DNA from: G963665925 sp963678925
GTDB taxonomy: Bacteria; Bacillota; Clostridia; Peptostreptococcales; Acidaminobacteraceae
Direction of reading: 5' to 3'
Assembly: GCA_963678925.1 (NCBI GenBank)
Contig: OY787533.1
Location: 3,658,001 to 3,722,000, forward strand
DNA length: 64,000 nucleotides
The translations under genes and the position numbers were made by a program. Position 1 is the first letter of the stretch. Each line of letters begins with the position of its first letter. Under the pieces are notes generated by a model. That model did not search any database and was not told where the DNA came from. It saw nothing but the letters and a program-made list of their open reading frames with translations. Shown one piece after another: positions 51,431 through 61,140 of the stretch.

Positions 51431-52855
51431 ATGGAAAAATCAAATACCATGAAAAAGAAACCAAGTTTTGGCGCAGCATTGTCAGTCATACTGTTTCTGT
51501 GTATCGCAATGAGTGTGCAGATATTCGTGATCAAGGAGTCCTGGGTAACGCATATCACACTTATTCTTGCTACAGTGTTTGCTGCTGTAGTCGCAATGAT
51601 GAACGGCTATAAATGGGAGGACATTCAAAAGGGAATCCTCTACGGATGTGAAATTGCCATGCTGCCAATGCTGATTCTTATGCTGGTGGGTGTGTTGATC
51701 GCATCATGGATACCGGCGGGGGTTATTCCAACACTTATTTACTATGGACTCAAGATCCTATCACCAAAAATATTCCTTGTAACGGTGTGCTTCGTCTGTG
51801 CAGTTTCATCGCTGTCGACAGGAAGCTCATGGACTACAGGTGCAACATTTGGTGTGGCATTTATGGGAATCGGAATGGGACTTGGCGTACCTGCACCAAT
51901 GACAGCGGGGGCTGTAATTTCAGGTGCGATTTTCGGAGACAAAATGTCGCCGCTTTCCGACTCAACAAATTTGGCTGCTGGTGTAGCTGAAGCGGACTTA
52001 TTCGATCATATTAAGAGCATGATGTATACAACAGGACCAGCCCTGGTCATTTCCCTGGTAATTTACGCGGTAATGGGCATGCAGTTTGCTGGTTCAACAA
52101 TAGATACATCTCAGGTTGATGTCATTTTAAGTGGACTGAAGAACAACTACTTCATCAGCCCAATAACAATACTTCCGGCTGTGCTGGTTGTTTTCCTTGC
52201 AGTGAAACGGGTGGGTGGACTTGCAGTTATGGTTATCGCATCTCTTGTAGGTGCAGCTTTTGCAATGATCTTCCAAGGCTATAGCATAGGTGAAATGGCT
52301 AATTTCATGAACTATGGATTCGTATCTGACACAGGTATTGAAGCGGTTGATTCTCTGCTGAGTCGTGGTGGCCTTCAGAGTATGATGTGGACCATTTCAT
52401 TGGGCTTTATCGCACTCAGCATGGGTGGCGTCCTCGAGAAAACAAGAATGCTGGAAGCCTTCCTTGACAAGATATCTGGTCTTGTGAGCTCTGTCAGAGG
52501 TCTGATCATTACCCATGTCCTCTCAGCAATCGCAGTGAATATTTTCTCTGCAAGTCAGTACATGGCCATTATCATTCCATCGAGAATGCTTGTACCAGCC
52601 TACAAGGAGCAGAGAATTCTGCCACAGGTGAACTCGCGTACATCGGAAGACAGTGCGACGGTAACTTCGCCGCTGATTCCATGGGGACTATGCGGTGTAT
52701 ACTTCACAGGCGTGCTGGGTGTCGGAACGATTGAGTATTTGCCATATGTATTCCTGGCATATTTGGCACCGATTATCGCAATCATTTACGGAATCACAGG
52801 AAAGTTTATCTTTAAAGAAGGCGAAATCGAGACAAGACAGTCTTACAGTGCTTAA
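51431..52855 (+). CDS. NhaC-family Na+/H+ antiporter-type transporter
   Basis: 474 aa with 11-13 membrane helices. The block SLSTGSSWTTGATFGVAFMGIGMGLGVP...GAVISGAIFGDKMSPLSDSTNLAAG is the NhaC signature. It could recycle the Na+ exported by the decarboxylase, or exchange an organic substrate for Na+/H+ as some NhaC relatives do (malate/lactate). It precedes two amidohydrolase genes, so substrate exchange for those enzymes is also possible. CAAGGAGG precedes ATG. Confidence 0.85.
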   Translation: MEKSNTMKKKPSFGAALSVILFLCIAMSVQIFVIKESWVTHITLILATVFAAVVAMMNGYKWEDIQKGILYGCEIAMLPMLILMLVGVLIASWIPAGVIPTLIYYGLKILSPKIFLVTVCFVCAVSSLSTGSSWTTGATFGVAFMGIGMGLGVPAPMTAGAVISGAIFGDKMSPLSDSTNLAAGVAEADLFDHIKSMMYTTGPALVISLVIYAVMGMQFAGSTIDTSQVDVILSGLKNNYFISPITILPAVLVVFLAVKRVGGLAVMVIASLVGAAFAMIFQGYSIGEMANFMNYGFVSDTGIEAVDSLLSRGGLQSMMWTISLGFIALSMGGVLEKTRMLEAFLDKISGLVSSVRGLIITHVLSAIAVNIFSASQYMAIIIPSRMLVPAYKEQRILPQVNSRTSEDSATVTSPLIPWGLCGVYFTGVLGVGTIEYLPYVFLAYLAPIIAIIYGITGKFIFKEGEIETRQSYSA

Positions 52856-52873
52856 TAGTAGGGGATGAAATAA

Positions 52874-54406
52874 ATGGGAAGTAAGTTGTTTTATAATGGA
52901 TGTATCCACTCTATGGAGCATGTAGGGGATACATACAATGCGATGCTGGTGACGGATGGGCGTATAGAGAAATTATATAAAGAAGATGAAATGCCCGAGT
53001 CACTGGATCATATTCAAGCAGTCGATCTGGGTGGAAATATGGTTCTGCCGTCATTCATAGACTCGCATGTGCATTTAACACAGACGGGCCTTAATCAAAT
53101 AGGCATACCACTTGATTGTGTAAAAAATAAAGAGGAAATGCTGCAGTCCATTCAGACCAACATGTCACGTATGGAAAATGAAGTCATTGTTTTTGGTACG
53201 GGTTATGATGAAACGAATATGGAAGCAGAAATGCTGCCCAGTATTCAGGAAATCGATGCTATCGTCCCAGATAAATATCTGTGGCTGAGCAGGGTGGACA
53301 GCCATTCCTGTCTGGTTAATACAGCTTTTTTAGAGGCCATAGGTCTTGACCTTGCGACTCCGGGAGTTGATAAGGATGCAAGCGGCAAGCCTACAGGGGT
53401 TCTTAGAAACAGCGCCAACAGCATAGCACGAAGAACGGCGCTTAATTGGATCAGTGATGACGCCCGTGAAGAAGGCATCGGTAAAGCCATTGACCAAGCC
53501 GTGATTAATGGTGTTACCACAATCCATGCCCTTGAAGGTGGCCCGCTGTTTGCCGATAAGGACTTTGTATTTATCAGCGGCTACAAGGCGCGTTCGCCAA
53601 TTAGAATTGAGCCGTATTTTCAGAAGATGGAAGTTGCTGCTGCTGATACCTATGCCCTGGACAGACTTGGCGGCTGCATTATCTTAGATGGCTCCTTCGG
53701 TTCACGAACAGCGGCGCTGCTTGAGCCATATACGGATGATCCGTCAACACAGGGGTCACTCTATGTTGAGACAGAGGCGCTTGAGAAATTTGTGCTTGAA
53801 GCGACTGAGAAAAATCTGCAGCTGGCTTTCCACGCCTTGGGCGATAGAGCGATAGAGCAGATCATATGCGCTTATGAAAAAGCTGAGGCGGCACACCCAA
53901 ACCGGGCGCTAAGGCACAGAATTGAGCATTTTGAGCTGCCAAATGAATCACATATAGCACGTGCAAAATCCCTTGGTGTCATTTTGAGCATGCAGCCGGC
54001 CTTCGATTACTATTGGGGTGGCCAGGAGAGCATGTACTATGACCGCTTAGGTGAAGAACGCACAAAACGCGCGATTCCCTTAAGAAGAATTCTTGAAAGC
54101 GGGGCCATGATGATTGGCGGCTCTGATAGTGACGTGACGGCGATCAATCCTATTATTGGAATACATGGCTCAGTGAATCACTCCAACTCTGAAGAGAGTA
54201 TTCCAGTATTTGAGGCAGTGCGCATGTTCACTTATAACGGCGCTTATGCCCTCAAAAGGGAAACCGAGCTGGGCACGCTTTCAGCAGGTAAATTTGCTGA
54301 TTTCGTTATTCTGGACCAGGATATTTTCAGTATCTCACCTGAAAAAATTGATACAATAAATGTAATGGCCACATACTGCAATGGAAATTGCGTATTTGAA
54401 AAGTAA
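52874..54406 (+). CDS. Amidohydrolase, YtcJ-like (metal-dependent)
   Basis: 510 aa amidohydrolase-3 family protein: SFIDSHVHLTQTGLN (HxH metal ligands), GCIILDGSFGSRTAAL, AFHALGDRAIEQI, HRIEHFELP, and IGGSDSDVTAINP (metal Asp). The family hydrolyses N-acyl, formamide or cyclic amide substrates; substrate unknown. It has a close paralogue next door (54494). Confidence 0.83.
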   Translation: MGSKLFYNGCIHSMEHVGDTYNAMLVTDGRIEKLYKEDEMPESLDHIQAVDLGGNMVLPSFIDSHVHLTQTGLNQIGIPLDCVKNKEEMLQSIQTNMSRMENEVIVFGTGYDETNMEAEMLPSIQEIDAIVPDKYLWLSRVDSHSCLVNTAFLEAIGLDLATPGVDKDASGKPTGVLRNSANSIARRTALNWISDDAREEGIGKAIDQAVINGVTTIHALEGGPLFADKDFVFISGYKARSPIRIEPYFQKMEVAAADTYALDRLGGCIILDGSFGSRTAALLEPYTDDPSTQGSLYVETEALEKFVLEATEKNLQLAFHALGDRAIEQIICAYEKAEAAHPNRALRHRIEHFELPNESHIARAKSLGVILSMQPAFDYYWGGQESMYYDRLGEERTKRAIPLRRILESGAMMIGGSDSDVTAINPIIGIHGSVNHSNSEESIPVFEAVRMFTYNGAYALKRETELGTLSAGKFADFVILDQDIFSISPEKIDTINVMATYCNGNCVFEK

Positions 54407-54416
54407 TGTCCATTTG

Positions 54417-54463
54417 AACGCACTTCAAACATAGGGGAATTCTCTATGTTTTTAGTGCGTTAC
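54417..54463 (+). repeat. Intercistronic two-part hairpin
   Basis: AACGCACT / AGTGCGTT outer stem and ACATAG / CTATGT inner stem between the amidohydrolase genes; no T tract after it, so processing or stability is likelier than termination. Confidence 0.6.
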
Positions 54464-54493
54464 AGGGATTCGGCAGATTGAAGAGGTGAAATC

Positions 54494-56047
54494 ATGCAGG
54501 TGGATCTTTTAATTTATAACGGACAGGTGCAAACCATGGAAGAGGGCGCAAGGGCGTGCAACTGGTTTACTGTGAAAAGCGGCAGAATTGTTGAAAGCGG
54601 AGTGGGTACGCCGACACAGGAGCTATTTGAGTCCGCTTCTGAAGTTCTGGACATAGGGGGAAAGTGCATTTATCCAGGCTTTTTTGACTCCCATGTGCAT
54701 CTGGTTCAATCGGCGCTGAATGCCATGGCGCTGGATTTGTCACGGTGTGAATCCATTGAGGAAATCAAGGAGGAAATCAAAGCCTATATTGAAAGGATGA
54801 CCTGTGAACGGGATACAATCATTTACGGTTTTGGTCTCGATGAGACCAAGCTGAAAGAAAAGGCCCTGCCAACGCGCAGGGATCTCGACGCATGCTCAAG
54901 AGAAATTCCCATTTGGATCAACCGTGTTGAGTATCATACGTCCATCGTGAACTCCCGCGCACTGCATATGTGCAGTATTCCCTTCACACTTAAGGGGATT
55001 GAACGCGATGCGGGCGGACTACCTACAGGCCGCTTCAATAGTGAGGCTTCAGCCTGGATTCGCAATTTCATGTTCAACAAGATCTCCGATCAGGTGCGAT
55101 TGACGGGTGTGAAAATTGTCATGGAGGATATGGTTAAAAAAGGCGTGACTTCAATCAATACCATGGAGGGTGGTTATCTTTTCCATGATAAGGATGCGGA
55201 GTTCATCCATGAAAATGCAGGTCGGTTCCCGATTGATATGTACCTGTATTATCAGACCCTGGATGTCAGAAAGGTCATGGGACTGGGCCTCAAGCGCATT
55301 GGCGGCTGCATTTTTATTGATGGTTCATTTGGCTCACATACCGCAGCGCTTTCAGAACCCTATAGTGACAAGCCAGACTCCACAGGGTCCCTTTTCTTTG
55401 ATCAGGAGACCATCAGCGAGTTTGTAGATACAGCGCACCGAAACGGGATTCAGATTGCTGTCCATGCAATTGGAGACCGTGCTATTGAGCTTATTCTAAA
55501 TGCCTATGAACGCGCGTGTTCAAAATATCCAGACATCGTTTTGAATCACCGTATTGAGCATTTTGAGCTGCCTTCTGACCGCCAGATAGAACGGGCAAGA
55601 AAGCTGGGCATTATCATTTCCAGCCAGCCGGCCTATGAATACTACTGGGGTACCGGAAAGAACATGTACAAAATCCGTCTTGGGGAAGAACGCAGAAAAA
55701 GGACAAATCCACTGAGAAAGATGTTTGACGCAGGACTTGTCGTGGCGGGCGGCTCGGACTGTGATGTAACCCCATGTGACCCACTGCTGGGGGTTCACGC
55801 AGCAGTGAATCATCCCAACGAACCCTATGCACTCACTGTAGCAGAGGCGATCAGGATGTTTACGGTTAACGCAGCCATTGCTGTGGGCGACCTGGAAAAC
55901 AAGGGTACACTTTCAGCAGGAAAACTGGCCGACTTTGTAATTCTAGATGAAAATCCTGAGTTGGCAGATGTTCAAAGTATTAAGGATATCCAGGTTCTTG
56001 CCACGTACAAGGAAGGCATAGAACTCTATCGCAAAGAGGGGGTGTAG
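54494..56047 (+). CDS. Amidohydrolase, YtcJ-like (paralogue)
   Basis: 517 aa, same domain plan as the gene at 52874: FFDSHVHLVQSALN, GCIFIDGSFGSHTAAL, AVHAIGDRAIELI, HRIEHFELP, YYWGTGKNMYKIRLGEER, VAGGSDCDVTPCDP. The two are clear tandem duplicates by many shared blocks but diverged considerably, so probably have different substrates or form a heteromer. GAAGAGGTG precedes ATG. The following regulator starts 3 nt after its stop. Confidence 0.83.
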   Translation: MQVDLLIYNGQVQTMEEGARACNWFTVKSGRIVESGVGTPTQELFESASEVLDIGGKCIYPGFFDSHVHLVQSALNAMALDLSRCESIEEIKEEIKAYIERMTCERDTIIYGFGLDETKLKEKALPTRRDLDACSREIPIWINRVEYHTSIVNSRALHMCSIPFTLKGIERDAGGLPTGRFNSEASAWIRNFMFNKISDQVRLTGVKIVMEDMVKKGVTSINTMEGGYLFHDKDAEFIHENAGRFPIDMYLYYQTLDVRKVMGLGLKRIGGCIFIDGSFGSHTAALSEPYSDKPDSTGSLFFDQETISEFVDTAHRNGIQIAVHAIGDRAIELILNAYERACSKYPDIVLNHRIEHFELPSDRQIERARKLGIIISSQPAYEYYWGTGKNMYKIRLGEERRKRTNPLRKMFDAGLVVAGGSDCDVTPCDPLLGVHAAVNHPNEPYALTVAEAIRMFTVNAAIAVGDLENKGTLSAGKLADFVILDENPELADVQSIKDIQVLATYKEGIELYRKEGV

Positions 56048-56049
56048 CC

Positions 56050-57225
56050 GTGCCGGTAATGAAGCTGAAGGTAATGGGACGTCCCAGAGTTTGGATAGAT
56101 GATACTGAAGTAACCAAGGAATTCAGCAAAAAGGCATTGGCACTCCTGATTTATGTCATCTTTTCTCCAGATTGCAGCATGTCACGTGAAAAAATTATGA
56201 CCATGCTGTGGGGAGAAAGCGATGAGAAGGCTGCACGATATAATCTCAGGCATAATCTTTGGAAAATCAGGCGTGTCATGCGGAACAATGCCCTCAATGA
56301 TGCCGTGCTTTGGTCGGATAACTACTCGGTGCGATTTACAAACCTTGAATGCATTCAAGTAGACGCATTTGAATTGATTGAAATTCATGAGATGGGTAAA
56401 TCGGGGGGCTGGGAACTCGAAAAGCATCAAATCGACAAGCTGCTTATTTCCTACAAGGAAAACTTCTTCGACCACTTTTACCTGAGTGACTGTGAAGCGT
56501 TCAATGACTGGCTCTACTATCAAAAGGAGGCCTTTCAAAAAATATATATTGAGAGCCTGACTGAGATTGCCGCAGTTCATGAAAAGAGAAATGCGCTGGA
56601 TGTGGCAATTGAGCTCTATAAGGAGCTGACTGGCTTCATGCCTTATGATGACGCGGTCCATAAGCATCTGATTTCAAACCTGATGAAGTCTGGAGATTAC
56701 ATCAATGCCATTCATTATTATGAGCTCCATAAGAAACGGCTGCGTGTCGACCTCAATATGAGTCCGTCAAAATCCCTGCAGGATATGATTGAAAACCACA
56801 ATCAAGACAAACACGTAAAGAATGATAAATCGAAGGGGCTGGGGGACCGTATCGTGCTTGAACGATATGCCCTGAGCGATGTTCCCTACATGGCCCTTTC
56901 AACGGTGATCGACTCCATAATTGACAAGTACGAGGCATCGGTTTTACTCAAGCTCGATCCCTATGTTTGGGGAGATTTGTGTAGAATCAATGGCAATATC
57001 AGAAAGTTTTTGAACGTCAAGCAGTATGAGTCAGGCTTTCTTACAGAGTCCTCAGAGCGCATACGCCTATTCAAGGCTATGTACAGCCTTTTGAACTTTT
57101 TCCATACACATCATAATCTCGTGCTCGACTTTAAACTGCTGTCTAAAATCGACAGCTGTTCAGAGGAGTTTTTCAGCAATATGTACAAGACGGACCAGGG
57201 CAATATTATGAAGAATTGGCTATAA
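56050..57225 (+). CDS. BTAD/SARP-like transcriptional regulator
   Basis: 391 aa. N-terminal OmpR-like winged helix (VMGRPRVWIDDTEVTKEFSKKALALLIYVI...YNLRHNLWKIRRVM), then a bacterial transcriptional activation domain of TPR-like helices (DAFELIEI...YIESLTEIAAVHEKRNALDVAIELYKELTGFMPYDDAVHKHLI), then a C-terminal region of unknown kind. GTG 56050 (ATG 56059 possible). Cotranscribed with the amidohydrolases, so probably an operon-specific activator. Confidence 0.8.
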   Translation: MPVMKLKVMGRPRVWIDDTEVTKEFSKKALALLIYVIFSPDCSMSREKIMTMLWGESDEKAARYNLRHNLWKIRRVMRNNALNDAVLWSDNYSVRFTNLECIQVDAFELIEIHEMGKSGGWELEKHQIDKLLISYKENFFDHFYLSDCEAFNDWLYYQKEAFQKIYIESLTEIAAVHEKRNALDVAIELYKELTGFMPYDDAVHKHLISNLMKSGDYINAIHYYELHKKRLRVDLNMSPSKSLQDMIENHNQDKHVKNDKSKGLGDRIVLERYALSDVPYMALSTVIDSIIDKYEASVLLKLDPYVWGDLCRINGNIRKFLNVKQYESGFLTESSERIRLFKAMYSLLNFFHTHHNLVLDFKLLSKIDSCSEEFFSNMYKTDQGNIMKNWL

Positions 57226-57249
57226 AACAAAAATCGAATAGAGTGCATG

Positions 57250-57297
57250 AAAAGGCACATATCCGAAACTTAAGCGTTTCAGATATGTGCCTTTGAA
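57250..57297. terminator. Bidirectional terminator
   Basis: AAGGCACATATC pairs with GATATGTGCCTT, with an inner GAAAC/GTTTC, flanked by A and T residues. Confidence 0.83.
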
Positions 57298-57301
57298 GTT
57301 T

Positions 57302-58171
57302 TTAGATTTCAACATTTCCCCAGGCTTCGATAAGACAGGCGTTAAAAGCGTCAAGGTCTTTGATTTTCCTTGGAAGGGTAACTGGGTGCCCCTTATCCTG
57401 ATTTCGGGCGAGCAGCCCTGTTTTCAAATCTTTGAGCTGGCTTCCAATAGGCTTGACTTCTGTTTCGAAAAATTCGGGATGGTCGATATATGCCGCAGCA
57501 ACAGCATCCCAGTTATGGAATCCCTTCATGTCATAAATTCCGCCTATGAAATCAATCCACGGCTTGGTTTCCCTTTCGATGAATCTGAAAATGGCCTTGC
57601 TTCCAAAGCGGGTCATTTCATTGTAGGTGTCGTGGCTGAATACGGCATCAAGACATACATGTCCTGTGATGATGGCTGTTTTCGGTGCGTTTTCCAGAAT
57701 GGCTTGCATGGCTTCTGGGTCAGAAGAAAAATTGAGCTCATTCATGATTTTTCCATTTATAATGAGTGGAGACTCTATGCCGCCCATCATGACAAGGTGC
57801 TTGACCTTTGAAAAGAAGGTCTTGTCAATTTCGAAGGCACCCAGTAGGTTGGTCGGAGACCCGATGGCGAGTATGGTGAGTTGGTGGGGCTGCCTGTTGA
57901 CCATATCGACGAGGGCCTGGGCAGCTTGTGAATATCGATTTTCAGGTGAAAGAGCACCCTTGTAAAGGGGAATGTCACAGATGCCAAGGGCATCAAGTAG
58001 ACGTTCCGTGTTTGGGTGCACTGCCTCTATTGTGCTGTTTCCAAAGGTGGTAGTAATTGCCTTTAGCTCGATGTTTTTGGAGCCAAGCAAATAGAGCAGG
58101 GCGAGTCCGTCGTCCACATCTTTTCCTGGAAGTCCCATTGTATTATCACAATCCAAAATAACAGGTATCAT
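57302..58171 (-). CDS. Nucleoside hydrolase (IunH-like)
   Basis: 289 aa inosine/uridine-preferring nucleoside hydrolase fold: VILDCDNTMGLPGKDVDDGLALLYLL is the N-terminal Ca-binding Asp cluster, in which the usual DxDxGxDD spacing is lengthened by an insertion (NTMGLPGK). TTFGNSTIEAV, GAL..E and LAIGSPTNL follow the family pattern. It cleaves nucleosides to base and ribose; the altered loop may change specificity. Confidence 0.82.
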   Translation of the reverse strand: MIPVILDCDNTMGLPGKDVDDGLALLYLLGSKNIELKAITTTFGNSTIEAVHPNTERLLDALGICDIPLYKGALSPENRYSQAAQALVDMVNRQPHQLTILAIGSPTNLLGAFEIDKTFFSKVKHLVMMGGIESPLIINGKIMNELNFSSDPEAMQAILENAPKTAIITGHVCLDAVFSHDTYNEMTRFGSKAIFRFIERETKPWIDFIGGIYDMKGFHNWDAVAAAYIDHPEFFETEVKPIGSQLKDLKTGLLARNQDKGHPVTLPRKIKDLDAFNACLIEAWGNVEI

Positions 58172-58413
58172 GGTTTTATCTCCTCTAAGTTGCTAAAATT
58201 ACGTTACTAAAATTCCGTTGCTGAAATTACAAGATGGCAGGTCTTTTCTTAACTGAATATACAATAGGTGCATCAAAGTGTCTAGCGTTATAACAAGTCT
58301 TTATGTACCATAAGGACTTATTATATAATAGACTTTAGTAATGTAGATATAATGAAACTGCACAGTGTTTGTTTAATTATTAACAGATAATTAAAGACAG
58401 AGTCGAGTGGGGC

Positions 58414-59103
58414 GTGATACAGGTGAGTTCAAGTCGAATAGAAGAAATGAAGCGTAAAAGAGAGCTGGAGTACAAGGCGAAGAAGAGTCAAAAAAAATTT
58501 GCTTGGATGACCATCGCGATCGCACTAGTGATTCTTTTATTAATTTTAGGCAAAAGCATAGCGAGTGGCTGGACATGGGGGATAGGCCTTTTCATTGGTT
58601 ATACGCTGCAAAGATCGAAATTCTGTTTTGCAGCAAGCTTCCGAGACCCGATTTTGGTTGGAAGCACCTCTGTAATGCGGGCAATTATTGTTGCATTTAT
58701 GATTATGACCCTTGGTTTTGGCGCTGTGCACTTCATAACCCATACTGGCGGTGGACTGCCAGTCGGTCAGATTGAACCTGCAGGCTTTGGAACTGCAGTC
58801 GGAGCCGTGCTTTTCGGCATAGGCATGGTTGTCGCAGGCGGGTGTGCATCGGGAACGCTTATGCGCATAGGGGAAGGATTCCTTCTGCAAATAGTCGTTC
58901 TATCCGGGTTTATTATCGGAACCCTGCTGGCAGCAAATACCTTTGATACATGGGACCATCTATTGATTGAAGGCTCAAAAGTGATATACATTCCAGACCT
59001 GATAGGCTTGCCTGCTTCTATTGGAATACAGCTCATCGTACTGTCTGTGCTGTATAAACTGCTGAACTGGTATGATAAAAAGCACAGTATGCTAATTGAC
59101 TAA
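58414..59103 (+). CDS. YeeE/YedE-type thiosulfate/sulfur transporter, N-terminal half
   Basis: 229 aa membrane protein with five or six helices. The conserved cysteine motifs GYTLQRSKFCFAASFRDP and GMVVAGGCASGTLMRIGEG are those of the YeeE/TsuA family, in which single Cys residues pass thiosulfate through the channel. It corresponds to one part of the normally single-chain protein; the rest is encoded at 59344. GTG 58414 or 58423 could be the start. Confidence 0.8.
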   Translation: MIQVSSSRIEEMKRKRELEYKAKKSQKKFAWMTIAIALVILLLILGKSIASGWTWGIGLFIGYTLQRSKFCFAASFRDPILVGSTSVMRAIIVAFMIMTLGFGAVHFITHTGGGLPVGQIEPAGFGTAVGAVLFGIGMVVAGGCASGTLMRIGEGFLLQIVVLSGFIIGTLLAANTFDTWDHLLIEGSKVIYIPDLIGLPASIGIQLIVLSVLYKLLNWYDKKHSMLID

Positions 59104-59108
59104 GGAGT

Positions 59109-59342
59109 ATGAGTATGGGCGATGTGATTTTGGATTGCATGCATGAAACATGTCCAATCCCACTGTTAAAAGCATTAAAAGAGCTTGAACAAATGTCAGC
59201 CGGGGATATAGTCACCATTCAGACTGATCACAGCTGTACAATTAAGAATATTATTGAATGGGCCAAAAAGAGTGGCCATTATGTAGATTATCTGAAAGTT
59301 GGAGATGGTGAGTGGGAAATCTATATTGAGAAGGGAGCCTAG
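59109..59342 (+). CDS. TusA-family sulfur carrier
   Basis: 77 aa. DCMHETCPIPLLKALKELEQMSAGD has the CPxP sulfur-carrier cysteine of TusA/TsuB/YedF. Located between the two YeeE halves, it probably receives sulfur (or selenium) entering through them. Spacing to both neighbours is 1-6 nt. Confidence 0.88.
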   Translation: MSMGDVILDCMHETCPIPLLKALKELEQMSAGDIVTIQTDHSCTIKNIIEWAKKSGHYVDYLKVGDGEWEIYIEKGA

Positions 59343-59343
59343 T

Positions 59344-59856
59344 ATGAAAGCTTTGAAAAAATCTCTTGAAAAGCCATGGCCTTATATTAAAGGGGCAATC
59401 ATACTTGCGATTCTCAATATTATTCTACTTGTTGCAACGGGCAGACCCTGGAAAATCACAACAGGTTTTCTCTATATGGGTGCAGGCCTACTAGAGATTT
59501 TTGGTCTGAATCCGAGGGACTGGTATTATTTTTCGGTTTATCAGAATGATGCACCTGCATCCTTCTTTATGAACAGATATACAGCAATAAACGTGTCAGT
59601 AATTGTGGGGGCTGTCATCGCGTCACTTATGACTTCTGAGTTCAAATGGAAGAAAATAAAGACGAAAAAGCAACTCCTGTTTGGATTTATTGGGGGCATC
59701 CTCATGGGTTTTGGAACACGACTGAGTTTTGGATGTAACATTGGCTCCTATTTCAGTGCAATACCATCATTTTCATTGCACGGATGGGTATATGCCATTT
59801 TTATGTTCGTGGGCGCTTATATTGGTTCCAAACTGCTCATGAAGTATTTATTATAA
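59344..59856 (+). CDS. YeeE/YedE-type transporter, second half
   Basis: 170 aa, about four helices. GFIGGILMGFGTRLSFGCNIGSYFSAIPSFSLHGWVYAIFMFVGAYIGSKL is the C-terminal YeeE block with its conserved Cys. ATG 59344 follows GAAGGGAG; the frame extends upstream into tusA. Together with 58414 it should rebuild a full channel. Confidence 0.8.
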   Translation: MKALKKSLEKPWPYIKGAIILAILNIILLVATGRPWKITTGFLYMGAGLLEIFGLNPRDWYYFSVYQNDAPASFFMNRYTAINVSVIVGAVIASLMTSEFKWKKIKTKKQLLFGFIGGILMGFGTRLSFGCNIGSYFSAIPSFSLHGWVYAIFMFVGAYIGSKLLMKYLL

Positions 59857-59871
59857 GAAGGAGAGAATACA

Positions 59872-61140
59872 ATGCGTAAATTTGCACGACTAGTTTTAGT
59901 GGCAATGCTTCTGATTCTATCAGTTGGCTGCCAGTCAGCACCTGAGGAAAGCAAACCTGTAGAGGTAGGCGATGTCGTTCAGGAAGCTCAGACCACGCCT
60001 GAAGATGCACCTGATGCATGGGAAACAACACTTGAAAATGCCAAGGGTACTACGGTTACCTTCTACGGCTGGGGCGGATCGCAGCAGACCAATGAATGGC
60101 TGGACAACACCGTGGCAGACTACCTGCTGGAAAATTACGATGTGACCCTGGAACGTGTTCCAATGAATATCGATGAAATACTCAACAAGCTCCTTGGTGA
60201 GAAGCAGCTGGGTGCTGAAGGGACCATTGATGTCGTTTGGATAAATGGCGAGAACTTCTCAACAGCAAAATCAAGCGATCTCCTCTTTGGACCTTTTACA
60301 GGCAGCCTGCCTAACTTCAATCAGTATCTGGATGCCGATTCGAGAGAGGTTCAATACGATTTTGGATTCGCGACAGATGGCTATGAAGCGCCGTACGGAA
60401 AGGCTCAATTTGTTCTAATTGCAGACAGTGCTTCAACTGAGTTCCCAAGAGACCACGAGGCCCTGCTTGCCCTTGCCAAGGCAAATCCAGGCCAGATTAC
60501 ATATCCTGCGCTGCCTGACTTTACGGGAAGTGCCTTTGTAAGAAATATTATTTATGATGTGCTGGGCACAGAAGCAGTTGAAAATCTGGGTACAGATAAG
60601 GAAGAAATCCGTGCAGCAATTCAACCGGCTATGGATTATTTGCTGGAGCTAAAGCCTTACCTTTGGATGGAAGGCCAGACTTACCCTGCAACAGTCGCAC
60701 AGCTGGACAATATGTATTCAGATGGCGAAGTGATTCTATCTATGAGCTACAATCCAAATCATGTTGCTGGAAAGATTCACACAGGTGAATTTGCAGATAC
60801 ATCTGAAGCCTTTGTATTTGATAATGGTAGTGTTGGCAACACGCATTTTATGGCAATACCTGAAAATGCAGCTAACAAGGATGGTGCATTGGTGCTGATT
60901 CATTCAATCCTTTCACCGGAGCTTCAGGCATCGAAATATGATCCTGCTACTTGGGGAGACCTGCCTGTACTCGACAACGCAAAAATGTCAGACGAAGAGA
61001 AAGCACTCTTTGAAGCGATTCCTTTAGGTCAAGGCGTTCCTTCACAGGAAGAACTGCTTTCAAAGCGCGTACCTGAGATGCCTGTTCATCTGGTACCGAT
61101 TATAGAAGAAATATGGATGGAAACAATTCCAGGTGAGTAG
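59872..61140 (+). CDS. YnjB-family ABC transporter substrate-binding lipoprotein
   Basis: 422 aa. Lipobox SVGCQS; mature protein matches E. coli YnjB (as I recall its sequence) over VTFYGWGGSQQTNEWLD, GTIDVVWINGENFSTAKSSDLLFGPF, LAKANPGQITYPALPDFTGSAFV, YNPNHVAGKIHTGEF and GNTHFMAIPENAANKDGALVL. E. coli ynjBCD neighbours the rhodanese gene ynjE, which supports a sulfur compound as substrate; here TusA and YeeE genes are directly upstream. AAGGAG precedes ATG. Overlaps the permease gene. Confidence 0.83.
   Translation: MRKFARLVLVAMLLILSVGCQSAPEESKPVEVGDVVQEAQTTPEDAPDAWETTLENAKGTTVTFYGWGGSQQTNEWLDNTVADYLLENYDVTLERVPMNIDEILNKLLGEKQLGAEGTIDVVWINGENFSTAKSSDLLFGPFTGSLPNFNQYLDADSREVQYDFGFATDGYEAPYGKAQFVLIADSASTEFPRDHEALLALAKANPGQITYPALPDFTGSAFVRNIIYDVLGTEAVENLGTDKEEIRAAIQPAMDYLLELKPYLWMEGQTYPATVAQLDNMYSDGEVILSMSYNPNHVAGKIHTGEFADTSEAFVFDNGSVGNTHFMAIPENAANKDGALVLIHSILSPELQASKYDPATWGDLPVLDNAKMSDEEKALFEAIPLGQGVPSQEELLSKRVPEMPVHLVPIIEEIWMETIPGE

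Noticed and set aside
57287..57811. 174-codon plus-strand ORF
   Set aside because: Antisense of the nucleoside hydrolase gene, starting inside a terminator.
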